From Chrysomallon squamiferum (lineage: Eukaryota; Mollusca; Gastropoda; Neomphalida; Peltospiridae), in NCBI GenBank assembly GCA_012295275.1, contig CM022665.1:4441667-4486666 (forward strand): a DNA stretch of 45,000 bases. Reading direction: 5' to 3'. The notes beneath the pieces were generated by a model. That model was given only the letters and a program-made list of their open reading frames with translations. It did no database searches and had not been told where the DNA came from. Below, piece after piece: positions 26,460 to 38,669 of this stretch (positions within the stretch are counted from its first letter, which is position 1; each line of letters opens with the position of its first letter). The translations under genes and the position numbers were made by a program.

Positions 26460-28260
26460 CACTTTTACCAGTTGTGGAAAACTGACTGTAGGATGTTACT
26501 TTATTTTTGTTGTTGTTGTTGTTATTATTATTATTATTACTGTTATTATTATTATACTTTCCTAACAAATAACCATAATTATGTATTAGCGTTTCCAGGC
26601 CTTTTGAATGAACGGAGCTAGGCATAAAATGTAGAACCGAGTATATGGAAGATAGCGCCTATAGCTGGCACTGAAATTGCCTCTCTGTCCAAATATCTGA
26701 CACTCATCTTTCAAATATCCTTGTCATAAAATCGTCTCAAAAATGTCAGTTACGTTTAATAAAAAGTGCTCAGTGGAGGCCTGCCTTTCGTATGGCGTCC
26801 ATCGTACATTGGCGTACAGATGTGACTATAAAATATTCCAGTTTGTCAATATAAATAGAAATTTACTTGTATGTACAACATTGTCGTCTGAAATTGTTAT
26901 TACTACTCTTACTACTCCAGCAATAACTACTACTACTAGTACCACCACCACCACCACCACCACTACCAATAGTTGAAACACCAGTAGTTATTAAAGATAT
27001 ACTTACTTCAGTGTTCAGTTATATTTCTGTGAGTTCTCTCCTACTCGTTCGAAATCATGCACAGAAATTTCCGGCTCACTTGAAACAACAAAATATGATG
27101 ATATTGAATATTATTATTATTATTATTATTATTATTTATTATCTACATTCGCTTGTTTATATTTAATTTTAGTTTGCAAATATTTACACGTATATAATGC
27201 ATACATCCATACCAGAATTCTTTGTAAATTCTTACTCAGGGCGGCGCCATACTATTTTACGTCTTAGGAAAGCCAGCGACTTGCACACCCCCCAAACAAA
27301 TAGAAAACTTCAAATTTTGAAAATATGTTTTGCAGAAAAATATAAATAGTTTAAAATTTTAAACTGTAAAAGTAAGTACCACAAGATACTATTAGCATTC
27401 AGGGCCGGGCCTAGTGTTTTTACCGCCCCAGGCCTTTTAGTACCGGCGACCCAGAATGAGGGGAACGAATTTTCGGGGGGAACAAATATTCTCTGACATC
27501 GGCGCTTTAGCTGAAGGTCGCGGAAAGTATTTCTTTGTCAGTTCTTTTTACAGTTTGGCACCCAAATGGGGACGGCATCCAATCAGACAAAATGACTTAT
27601 ACCTTAGTGAAAGAATATCTGACACAAGAATGGTATCATTATCCTACATACAAGCCCCTCTTTTTCGACTCTTTTAATCTGAAACAGAATATCCGTAATA
27701 TGCATACACATCAACTAATTATTTCTAACTGTATTTAAATAAAATGTTTGCACTTTGCAACAGATGAACACGTTACACCTTAAGTTGGCACCAATGTGTG
27801 ACTGAACTGTACCATAATCACACGCTTTAATGCACTTCTAATTGAATTAATATCCTGTTCAGTGTAAAGATATATTGTGATATTCAATGAATCGAAACCA
27901 CACGCCCAAGTCCGTGTGTGTGCATGCGCATGTGTGCGTGCATATTCAGGAGTGAATAGTATGAGTTTTCATGAACTGGCACAGTGAAAACATAAAGTCC
28001 AATTACGACCTTATAAACAAAATAAATACATATCTGTAGATATGAAAATGGTAATAATAATAATAATAAAATAAATAATAAATTAATTAATGTTGTTGTT
28101 TTGTATACTTGTTGTCATTATGGATGTTAACATTATTATCAACATTTAAACTAACCTGTCAAAAATTGCTTACTGTTTATATAGAAAGTATCATCGTTTA
28201 ATATGAATAATCAGTTTTGCATATTTCTGCACTTCTTTTTTAGATTCTTCTTAATCCGTC
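26460..28260. other. Non-coding stretch of unit 2 with repeat and transposon-end debris
   Basis: It holds a GTT/ATT microsatellite (26,500-26,555), an ACT/ACC triplet run (about 26,905-26,970), an ATT run (about 27,108-27,140) and two blocks that look like cut-and-paste transposon ends: CAGGGCGGCGCCATAC near 27,238 and CAGGGCCGGGCCTAGTG near 27,401 with GCCCCAGGCC close by. I could not delimit an element. No convincing gene is present. Open frames at 26743-26976 and 27456-27738 show no family signature. Unit 3 repeats this stretch. Confidence 0.5.
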
Positions 28261-28284
28261 TCCGCGTGTAGAAAACAAACCAAC

Positions 28285-28285
28285 T

Positions 28286-28341
<56 letters not shown>

Positions 28342-28384
28342 GTATAGATGGATTAATGCAGTATATACTAACGGGTAGCTCGAT

Positions 28385-28475
<91 letters not shown>
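28285..28475. repeat. (CT)n - 48-bp spacer - (GA)n inverted microsatellite, unit 2
   Basis: A CT run (about 28285-28339) and a GA run (about 28388-28475) flank a short unique spacer. The arms are reverse complements and could extrude as a long hairpin or form triplex DNA. Ser-Leu and Arg-Glu open frames here are artefacts. Confidence 0.95.
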
Positions 28476-28478
<3 letters not shown>

Positions 28479-28667
28479 AAACTGATGTACGTAAATATTG
28501 TACAGACAAATGTATTCATGCTAGACGGAGAGATGAAATAACGGATGAACAGAATGATCATATCTTTGTATCAGTTCCGGTTATCTTATGTGGTTACTGA
28601 TCAGATATAACACATTTATTATAATTAATTTTGTCGAAATAAACATCCTGGTTTAACACATTTTTTC

Positions 28668-28740
28668 TATAAAAAAGAAGAAAAAAGACAGCATCAACAA
28701 ATTCATCAGGCAGAGATAGAAAGGACTGGAAGAACTAAAG
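28668..28740 (+). promoter_or_regulatory. TATA promoter and 5' UTR exon of peptide gene copy 2
   Basis: TATAAAAAAG at 28668 and a short leader exon ending at 28740 before GTAAGA, nearly identical to copy 1. The promoter region looks intact although the reading frame downstream is broken. Confidence 0.55.
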
Positions 28741-29211
28741 GTAAGATGCATTTTTGTTTTTCAATGTCTTGTTTGTATTTTCTATGTCTATTAACTCATC
28801 TTTCACACTTTTTTCTTGTCAAATGTAAAATACACTGAGTACGTAATTATGCGACGTTGACTAAGATAATATAGGCTAATTGATAATAATGAGGTACCAT
28901 ATGTAATCGATGAGAAAAATTAAATAGAGATTTTCTGATAAAATCCAATGACTAAATGACCGTACAGATAGAAAGAAAACTTTATTTATATTTGAAATAT
29001 TCAAGGACCATGTAAAAGTAATATACTTTATGAACTGACAGACAAACGCTATGACAGACAAAATGACCGATACATTTCAACCTCTATATTGTTAAGAAGT
29101 ATTTAATGTTTGAACGGACGTTTTCAGTTGTTGATGTAGCATAAATATGGTTCTTAATGACTTTCATGACGAAGTAAAATAGGTAATATAAAAGTCACCT
29201 ACATTCTGTAG

Positions 29212-30537
29212 ATGAGGTTTACCTTTTGCTCCTGTTGGTGGTGGCGTTCGCCGGTGTGAACGAGTCAGAAGGCTGGAGATTCTGGAGACGAGTAAAGAGA
29301 TTCTTGAGTCACCTACGAGTTAATGCAACCTATGATAGAGACCATGGTTTTCATGGGAAAGTTACGTACCAAAAAAAAGGTATTTAGCTTTGAGATATAT
29401 TACAAATACCGACTCTGTTGTGTGTAAAAAGTTTAATATTTTAGCAGAATTAAAATCCATTATGCTTTTAAAGACACAAATGATATTTTATTTTAAATGA
29501 GAAGAAGGAAGTAAAAAATAGAAAGTAAATAACAATTACACTTTTTACGTTTCGATCCTTATGTACAACAGCATCACAGTTTCGATGGCATTGCAGTTAC
29601 CCGGCAATGCATTCACACATACATACGTTTTATCATAAAGGTTTGCTATCAGTTTTATAACATAAGTCATTTCTTGACTTGTTGGGCCAAAGGAGCCTAG
29701 AATTTTTCAAAAGCCTTAATATAAGCTCCCCTTGTCTACAGTCAAGTGCACATAAATAATCATGTTGTGCTAATCAAAAACATTGTAGACCATAGCATGA
29801 CGGCTGCAATTTTCAATCCCATTATCAACGTTGTTTTTAATTCTATGTCTTGTTAAATGTAACAGTCGCACCGTTATTTCTTACATCTTGCTATATCTGC
29901 GGAATTAATTATCTAATTTTACTTGTGAGGTATTTTCTTTTTCGTGTACTGACAGATGTTTCATCTGGGAAGCCATAGTTTAAATGAGCTTATATCAATA
30001 TTTACATCACCGTAAATAAATAACAAATAAAAATAAAAATAAAGAAAGAAACTGCAATAGCCGAAGTTTAGATATTATATAATCAACTGGGTTCTTTTTT
30101 ATTATGTCAGCCATCTCAGAGATTGACAGCAACCACGACGGCGTCATTGATCAGACTGAACTGGAGAAAATCATGAGCAAACGAGACGCTGAGGATTTCC
30201 TGGACTTCGTTAACGAAAATGGTAAAACTATATTTTCCTATTTTTTCTTCTTAAGTTGTATAACAGATATGCGTACATCCATGCATGCATGTTCTTTTTT
30301 ACATACAAAATCTATTAAAATAATTGTTGCTGTTATCCTTCATTAATATTAATACTAATATTAATTATAATAATAAGAATAACAACAACGACGACGACGT
30401 AAGCAACAACAACAACAATATTAAGACTACATTGTTAATATTTTCTGTCACTAAATAAAACTTTTCTTTGTATTATATAAGGTGAATCGGACATCTCAGT
30501 AGAAGATTTTGAACGAATAGCGAGAGAACTGGCATAA
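29212..30537 (+). pseudogene. Secreted cationic-peptide/EF-hand gene, copy 2, frameshifted in the signal-peptide codons
   Basis: Exons 29212-29379, 30111-30221 and 30482-30537 match copies 1 and 3 with the same splice sites. The first exon is 168 bases where the others have 169: the T-run after codon 4 has four Ts against five in copy 3. Translation from the conserved ATG therefore leaves frame after five residues and stops after about 15. Everything downstream is otherwise preserved: the cationic segment codons, dibasic KK, EF-hand loop DSNHDGVIDQTE and stop. The break could be recent, a sequencing or assembly error, or bypassed by another start. Differences from copy 1 are concentrated after the shared WRFWRRVKRF codons. 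3' UTR exon from 30959, AATAAA at 30989-30994. Confidence 0.8.
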
Positions 30538-30558
30538 ACGGAATTACTGAACATTGAT

Positions 30559-30958
30559 GTATGTTGATTTTTAAATTGAAACAGAAATAGTAGTAGTACC
30601 ACTACTACCAGTATTAGTATTAGTAGTAGTAGAAATAGTAGCAGTAGTACCACTAGTACCAGTATTAGTAATAGTAGAAATAGTAGTAGTAGTAGCAGCA
30701 ATAGCAGTAATAGCAGCTATAATGGTGATAGTATTGGTAGTAAAAGTACCGCTGACGATGGTAGTAGTAGTAGTAGTAGCAGCAGCAGCAGCAGCAGTAA
30801 TAATAGTTGTTATTGTTGCAGTTACAGTAGTAGAACGATAATAACGTTTCTCCGTCGATTATTTTTGAAAAGAAAAATGTCAGGTAGAGTGTTCAGTTGT
30901 TTAATTATTCTGCAAGTATCTTATTAATGTACTAAATCATTTTTGTATTGTCTTTCAG
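30559..30958 (+). other. 3' UTR intron of copy 2 with triplet repeats
   Basis: Donor GTATGT at 30559 and acceptor TTGTCTTTCAG ending at 30958 match copy 1. The intron carries imperfect GTA/GCA triplets at about 30583-30832. Confidence 0.55.
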
Positions 30959-30999
30959 ATGGACATTTTACATCTAGATGATAATTTCAATAAAAGTGC

Positions 31000-31407
31000 A
31001 TGGCCATGATTTTGATTTTGTTATTTATTTCTCTAATTTACATCTTGGCCATATATCTGTTTGAAGTGAACGAAAGAAGAAATATGATAAGAACATTATT
31101 TATTTGTTTGTTTCTTATTCATTTATTTATTTATTTGTTTGTTTCTTAACATACTCGTTAAGGATTCTACAATATATATTATGTAGGAATGAAACAAATA
31201 AGAACTAAGCAAATATATTAAATGAAGTTATATTGGTAACACCTAAGAAATGATGGAAACTTTGAATGAAGAAAGCTTTAAGAGTGGGTCAAAGACTGAA
31301 AGAATAAACTACAGAATGCACGCTGGCAACTGCGAATGAATAAATAACATGCTATTTCTTTTAGTCATTCCGATTGTATTGTTATTGTTATTATTATTAT
31401 GATTATG

Positions 31408-31461
<54 letters not shown>

Positions 31462-31940
31462 ACGTTGAAGATATCATTTAGGCCTGTTTTGAACGAAGAT
31501 GAAATGAGAAACAAAGCCCTTTGAAAAATTAAAGAAGAACATTATTTGTTTAATTTTTGTTTGTTAATATATATGTTTTCTTGTTTGTTTATTTCTAAGA
31601 GAGACTGCAGTTCAGAATCTTTGAATGAATGAATGAATGAATGGCAACAAACAGTACATCTGAAAAACAGCACAAACAATAAAAACAACAAAATCACACA
31701 CGTAACAGCCAACCAAATGTTGTGGAAAAAAATCAAACAATATAAAATTAAAATGCATTCTTTATTTTATCTTAAATATCAACAAAAATATATTTTAACA
31801 AATAGGAATGATAATTCTTCAAGTATTAATCCTTAATTAGAAGATGGTACCTGTAGACATGTGGTGATACTGTGAATTATTTCAAGTTTCTTTTTATGTA
31901 CATTTTTAATCTAAAATGCTAGCTTAATTAATTATTAGGA
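31000..31940. other. Spacer with (ATT)n repeat, unit 2
   Basis: No gene seen. It holds TTTA-rich sequence, an (ATT)n/(ATG)n run (about 31,380-31,460) and GAAT repeats (31,621-31,642), corresponding to 20,906-21,870 in unit 1 and 40,380-41,270 in unit 3. Confidence 0.7.
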
Positions 31941-31952
31941 AAACGTTGTTAT

Positions 31953-32618
31953 TCACTTGTTCAGTGACTGCATAGCAATAACTTTGCTATATACATACTC
32001 AGCTACTGCTTTCCATCCTTGGGTAATTCCCTCTTGTATCTCAGCTTCAGTTGCATATACGGTATTAGCGTTCACTTCAATCAAGTACGGAACGCCACCA
32101 GGGCCATAAATGAACTCCAGTGCTCCGTTCTCCAATCCCGTTAGTCGAAACAGGTCTTCGCATTTGGCAACAAGGTCGGGATCAAAATCATTGATGAGTT
32201 TTAGTCTGTCCTTTGCTTGGTCTGCCGGACATGAATTGGTATTAATCGCATCATTTCAAAGTTCTGCTGGCATATATAAATTTTTGTCCGACAAGTTCCG
32301 CTCGATAAAGACCGTCATCAGCGGGGAGGTAACTCTGTATGAAGTATAACCCTGTGAAAGAGTTAAGCGGTTCTTCGTTCGCTTCAAATTCTGAAAGACA
32401 GTTAAAGAGTGTGATATCAAAACCATATCCCCCTCTGTCTGGTTTTATTACAAAAGCACTGATTTTTCCGAAATATTTTGCAATGAGACGACTCGATGGT
32501 TTAGAAGTAAATATCGTTTTAGGAACAGTTATTCCGTTTCGCGCGCACTTAAGTACTGATAAGCCTTAATGTTGGAAGCAGTTCCAGTCTCCTTGTGTCG
32601 TGTCAGCTAACTGATAAC
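31953..32618 (-). pseudogene. Truncated RimK-like ATP-grasp gene, unit 2
   Basis: The - strand retains the C-terminal codons in frame, including the metal/ATP motif (LEFIYGPGG...LIEVNANTVY) and the stop shared with the intact gene. Near 32,255 bases are missing compared with the intact copy (ATTAATCGCATC against ATTAAACCCGTCGCAT in + strand reading), shifting the frame upstream of that point. Sequence upstream of about residue 79 is missing, and the fragment abuts SMARCAD1 sequence at about 32,620. It is broken at a different site from the unit 1 copy, so the two decayed independently after sharing the same truncation. Confidence 0.88.
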
Positions 32619-35600
32619 ATTTATGATTTAATGTTATCTTCAGAACTGAATTCTTTTCAAAACAAGAAGAAAAGAAAAGCAGAAACTGTTAACAGTTTAT
32701 CTAAAGATTCTGGACGCCAGTTCAAGAGAATCCGAACATTTGTTTCGTCAAGTGACAGTGAAGATGATGGAAATAATTCAGAAAAGGTCACTGACACACA
32801 GCCCACTGATCTTGACAAAAATGCAAAAGAAGAACGACTAAATTTCCTACATGATGCTTTCCCAAATCATAAAGCAGAGGTGATAAGAAATTTTACTGAC
32901 TATTTTATTTTAAAAAATTGTCAAATAAGATTTTCTTAATTAAAAGATACTACTTTTGTTAATTAATTAGATGTTATTATTCATTATTTATTTATTAAAT
33001 TAATTAACTATTTTCTCAGTATTATTGTGAACACCCATATAAACTTACAGCTCTGCAAAAAAGTTAAGTTTATTTAACAAGTTGGCACCAACACTCTTGT
33101 TAATTTTCTTTTTTTTAATTTTTTTTTATATCAGTTATTTTTCAAACATCAGTTCGCCAAAGTTGCTCTTTCTATCAGAGTGATATTGTATATGACAAAA
33201 AAAAAAAAAAAAACCAACACGAATTACGTATGGTACTGATTTGGATGCATTGAATTTGATCTCTGGCTGCAAGGAAGCAATCCAGTCTCGCAACTTGGTC
33301 ATCAAGCTGATGAAACGTTGTGAGAAGATTGCCGAAGAGATGGAAACAGTTGTTTCAACAATCACCAACAACACGAAGTCAGTGAAAGGTTGCCACATTG
33401 ACAAACAGCCGAGTCTTCTCAGTTCAGAGTACGATAATCACTTTATTTTTATTTTTTTTGGTTTGGTTTGCTTGTTGTCTTAAGATATATGTTGTTTGGG
33501 GATCCAGAATTTAGAAATCTGGAAAACTTGAATCTTTTTTCTTTATTTACTTTAGTGTTTTCTCCAACTTTGTTATATTATACATTTGCTAGGCATTTTT
33601 GAATTAAGAGCATATAAATTTGAGAATTGAAAAAAGGGAGGTAAAACTCCCCCAAATCCCTCTAGAACCTGAAAAGACACATTATAAAAAAAATTGTTTA
33701 GTGGTAAACTGACAAATATTAGAATTAACTGAGCAGTTGTGAATGTATTTTTTTTTTTTTTTAGTAATGTCAATTTAATAGTATATTATTTTAAGAGAAT
33801 ATGTAAATAAAATTAATGCAAAAATTATTTTATTGAAGTCTTAAGAATTTGTATAATATATATATAAGTAAGGTGATTTCATAAGAATTTGATCTGTATT
33901 ATTTATAAAGTGAATTAAAAAATCTATTCATTTAAAGAAATTCTATAAAGATAATGGGAATTTAAAATTTTATTATTTTATATACAAATTTAAAACTGTT
34001 TTATGTTTACTTTGTCAGTTTCACAATGAAGCCTTATCAGCTAATAGGACTGAACTGGCTGAAGATTATGCACACGCAACACTTGAATGGAATACTGGCT
34101 GATGAAATGGTGAGTAAAGAGAGGAATAAAAAAACTGCATTTCATTGTTTATTACTTTTGTCTTCTGTTATAATTTATCTTAAACATGAAAACCCACACA
34201 GAAAACCCACACAGAAAACCCACACACAGGCACGACACAGACATGTGTACACAGCACAGCATAAAACTCACAGTGCAACACACACACACACACACTGACA
34301 AACAGTAATATAATTGTGTATGGTTTTCAGAATAATAGTTCTAAATATAAAATGAAATAGTAAATAATTACTTATTTGTTACCAAACAATTAGCTAATAT
34401 AGCCAGACGTAATGTTATTGTTGTATGAAATAATAATTATTTTCTTTTTTTGATGACCACACTGAACTAAATAATGTGGCAGTTGTCCTTATTATTAGTT
34501 TGAGTAAACATAAAATTACGAATATATGGGTATTTTGAAAGACTGATGTGACAAATATCTCAAATTTCCAAGCCATCTGTTTGTTATTAGAGCATAAGTG
34601 TACAGAACTAACAGAGATCTAACTCATTGACTAAAACAGTATATGATATATCTTTTACAAACACATTTTCTTCTAGGCAAATGCTGGTTTGAGTGTTTGC
34701 AACAATATTAATTACTGTTATAAAACACTGCTATTATTAATCATTGTTATAAATATAACAGTAATAAATTATAAATATTGTAATATTATGTATTATTATT
34801 ATAAAAGATTGTAATGTTATTAATTATTTATCAATACTGTAATAATACTAATAACATTTATACTTATTGTAATAATGTTAATTATTGTCAGAATATTGGT
34901 AGGAGATGCATTAATCTGCAAGAAAAAACATAATAGAAAATATACTATTTGTCCTGGTTTTAGGAACTTGGAAAAATTATTCAAGCAATAGCATTCCTTG
35001 CTCATTTGCTGGAAAACAAAATTACTGGACCACATGTCATCATTGTGACATCTTCAACTATTGGTAATTATCAGTTATCAGTAAGTCTCTAATCATTTTT
35101 TCATATTCAACTGTCAGTAACTTCATATTCTAGTGTAATTTTCAACTATCAATAACTTTATATTCTAGTGTAATCTTTAACTATTAGCAACTTCATACTA
35201 TGGTGTAATCACAAGCTGTCAGTAACTTCATATTCTCATGTAATCTTCAACTATCAGTAACTTCATATTCTCATGTAATCTTCAACTATCAGTAACTTCA
35301 TATTCTCATGTAATCTTCAACTACCAGCAACTTCATATTCCAGTATATTCTTCAACTAACTTGTGCCATCTTCATATTCCAATACAATTTTCAACGAACT
35401 TGTGCCATCTTCAGCTATCAATAAATTCCTTTCATGTCATGTTCAGCTGCTAGTAAAATGCTATTCTGGTTTCATTTTCAATTTTCACTGAGTTCATATT
35501 GTGCCTTTGTTTACCAAAATTATCAGTGATACAATTATTATTAATTTTTTTTTTCCCCAGAGAACTGGTTGCGTGAAATTAAAAAGTGGTGTCCTGCTCT

Positions 35601-35671
35601 TAATGTGATTGTTTATTATGGTTCTCTGGATGAAAGACGTGTTGCCAGACAGCGAATAATGTACAAAAACT
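32619..35671 (+). pseudogene. SMARCAD1: Rearranged SMARCAD1 fragment, unit 2
   Basis: Same set of pieces as in unit 1: exon 4 (32644-32879), most of exon 8 (about 33253-33428), exon 9 (34019-34109), exon 10 (34964-35063) and the first 111 bases of exon 11 (35561-35671). The left edge lacks about 100 bases of intron present in unit 1. Exon 10 is full length but the Walker A codons now read ELGKI instead of GLGKT, a change that should abolish ATP binding. Exon 11 is cut at the same base as in unit 1. It lacks exons 1-3, 5-7 and all after 11. A pseudogene with retained introns. Confidence 0.92.
35064..35440 (+). repeat. 35-bp minisatellite in SMARCAD1 fragment, unit 2
   Basis: About 11 units, intermediate between the parental intron and unit 1. 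Several neighbouring repeats share the variant CTCATGTAATCT, which points to local expansion within this unit. Confidence 0.8.
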
Positions 35672-35815
35672 GGTTTTAGATGTGTATGAATATTATCTTT
35701 TAAATACAATTTCGATCTTATCTTTTCTTTGTTTATTTTATAATCGCGATATCCAAAAAGCTTACTCACCTCTGTGAAAAACTGACTGTATGATTTTACT
35801 TTATTGTTGTTGTTG

Positions 35816-35883
<68 letters not shown>

Positions 35884-37740
35884 CTTTCCTAACAAATAAC
35901 CATAATTATGTATCAGCGTTTCCAGGCCCGATGAATGAACGGAGCTAGGCATAAAATGCAGAGGCGAGTATATGGAAGATAGCGACTATAGCTGGCACTG
36001 AAATTGCGTCTCTGTCCAAACATCTGACACTCATCTTTCAAATATCCTTGTCATAAAATCGTCTCAAAAATGTCAGTCACGTTTAATAAAAGTGCTCAGT
36101 GGCGGCCTGCCTTTCGTATGGCGTCCATCGTACATTGGCGTACAGATGTGACTATAAAATATTCCAGTTTGTCAATATAAATAGAAATTTACTTGTATGT
36201 ACAACATTGTCGTCTGAAATTGTTATTACTACTCCTACTACACCAACAATAACTACTACTGCTAATACTACTACCACCACCACCACCACTACCAATAGTT
36301 GAAAGACCAGTAGTTATTAAAGATATACTTACTTTAGTGTTCAGTTATATTTCTGTGAGTTCTCTCCTACTCGTTCGAAATCATGCACAGAAATTTCCGG
36401 GTCACTTGAAACAACAAAATATGATGATATTGAATATTATTATTATTATTATTATTATTTATTATGAAAAAAATTCTATTCTGTGGAACATTCATCTTCT
36501 CAGCATTCTTTATTATCTACATTCGCTTGTTTATATTTAATTTTAGTTTGCAAATATTTACACGTATGTAATATTAATACATATATCCATACCAGAATTC
36601 TTTGTAAATTCTTACTCAGGGCGGCGCCATACTATTTTACGTCTTAGGCAAGCCAACTGCACACACCCCAAACAAATAGCAAACTTCAAAGTTTGAAAAG
36701 ATGTTTTGCAGAAAAATATAAATAGTTTAAAATTTTAAATTGTAAAAGTAAGTACCACAAGATACTATTAGCATTCAGGGCCGGGCCTAGTGTTTTTAGC
36801 GCCCCAGGCCTTTTAGTACCGGCGTCACGGAATGAGGGGAACGAATATTCGGGGGGAACAAATATTCTCTGACATCGGCGCTTCAGCTGAAGATCGCGGA
36901 AAGTATTTCTTTGTCAGTTCTTTTTACAGTTTGGCGCCCAAATGGGGACGGCATCCAATCAGACAAAATAACTTATACCTGAGTCTCTGGGGCATGCAAT
37001 CAAGGAGTTGGCCTCGGGCATTACCAGACCTTTGCACGCCACTGAGCCGAGTCTGTTCTTATTGAAAGAATATCTGACACAAGAATGGTACCATTATCCT
37101 AGACACAGACCCCTCTTTTTCGACCATTTTAATCTGAAACTGAATATCCGTAATATGCATACGCATGAATAAACTAATTATTTCTAACTGTATTTAAATA
37201 AAATGTTTGCACTTTGCAACAGATGATCACGTTACACCTTAAGTTGGCACCAATGTGTGACTGAACTGTACCATAATCACACGCTTTAATGCACTTCTAA
37301 TTGAATTAATATCCTGTTCAGTGTAAAGATATATTGTGATATACAATGAAACGAAACCACACGCCCAAGTCCGTGTGTGTACATGTGCACGTGTGCTTGC
37401 ATATTCAGGAGTGAATATTATGAGTTTTCATGAACTGGCACAGTGAAAACATAAAGTCCAATTACGACCTTATAAACAAAATAAATACATATCTGTAGGT
37501 ATGAAAATGGTAATAATAATAAAATAAATAATAAATTAATTAATGTTGTTGTTTTGTATACTTGTTGTCATTATGGATGTTAACATTATTATCAACATTT
37601 AAACTAACCTGTCAAAAATTGCTTACTGTTTATATAGAAAGTATCATCGTTTAATATGAATAATCAGTTTTGCATATTTCTGCACTTCTTTTTTAGATTC
37701 TTCTTAATCCGTCTCCGCGTGTAGAAAACAAACCAACTCT
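35672..37740. other. Non-coding stretch of unit 3 with repeat and transposon-end debris
   Basis: It matches 26,335-28,284 of unit 2. It holds a GTT/ATT microsatellite (35,806-35,882), an ACT/ACC triplet run (about 36,230-36,296), the CAGGGCGGCGCC and CAGGGCCGGGCC transposon-like ends (about 36,618 and 36,777), and the right half of the CAGTGGCG inverted-repeat element (about 36,980-37,046). No gene recognised. Confidence 0.5.
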
Positions 37741-37743
37741 CTT

Positions 37744-37941
<198 letters not shown>

Positions 37942-38125
37942 AACTGATGTACGTAAATATTGTACAAATGTATTCATGCTAGATGGAGAGATGAAATAAC
38001 GGATGAACAGAATGATCATATCTTTGTATCAGTTCCGGTTATCTTATGTGGTTACTGATCAGATATAACACATTTATTATGATTAATTTTGTCGAAACAA
38101 ACATCCTGGTTTAACACATTTTTTC

Positions 38126-38198
38126 TATAAAAAAGAAGAAAAAAGACAGCATCAACAAATTCATCAGGCAGAGATAGAAAGGACTGGAAGAACTAAAG
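38126..38198 (+). promoter_or_regulatory. TATA promoter and 5' UTR exon of peptide gene copy 3
   Basis: TATAAAAAAG at 38126 and a leader exon ending at 38198 before GTAAGA. Sequence and spacing are as in copies 1 and 2. Confidence 0.6.
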
Positions 38199-38669
38199 GT
38201 AAGATGCATTTTTGTTTTTCAATGTCTTGTTTGTATTTTCTATGTCTATTAACTCATCTTTCACACTTTTTTCTTGTCAAATGTAAAATACACTGAGTAC
38301 GTAATTATGCGACATTGACTAAGATAATATAGGCTAATTGATAATAATGAGGTACCATATGTAATCGATGAGAAAAATTAAATAGAGATTTTCTGATAAA
38401 ATCCAATGAGTAAATGACCGTACAGATTGAAAGAAAACTTTATTTATATTTGAAATATTCAAGGACCATGTAAAAGTAATATACTTTATGAACTGACAGA
38501 CAAACGCTATGACAGACAAAATGACCGATACATTTCAACCTCTATATTGTTAAGAAGTATTTAATGTTTGAACGGACATTTTTAGTTGTTGATGTAGCAT
38601 AAATATGGTTCTTAATGACTTTCATGACGAAGTAAAATAGGTAATATAAAAGTCACTTACATTCTGTAG

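Larger units (their letters stand above)
26335..35671 (+). repeat. Tandem unit 2 (about 9.3 kb)
   Basis: Second direct repeat. It starts where the unit 1 SMARCAD1 fragment breaks (AAAACT|GGTTTTAG) and ends at the identical break at 35671. Content is as in unit 1, without the inverted ATP-grasp piece and the 151-bp element, and with extra sequence near 26,640-27,470 that unit 3 shares. Confidence 0.88.

Noticed and set aside
27456-27738. Open frames in the unit 2 spacer (MRGTNFRGEQIF...) as a gene
   Set aside because: The matching unit 3 frame diverges and ends differently, there is no domain signature, and the stretch is next to transposon-like ends. Coding potential is unsupported.
22545-35671. 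The SMARCAD1 fragments as working short genes
   Set aside because: No promoter, start exon or C-lobe; exon 11 is cut in mid-exon; there is a frameshift in one copy and a ruined P-loop in the other.
35494-35952. Asn-rich 152-codon open frame on the - strand (also 26142-26625)
   Set aside because: Asparagine run comes from an ATT microsatellite; the rest is antisense to a SMARCAD1 exon and spacer sequence.
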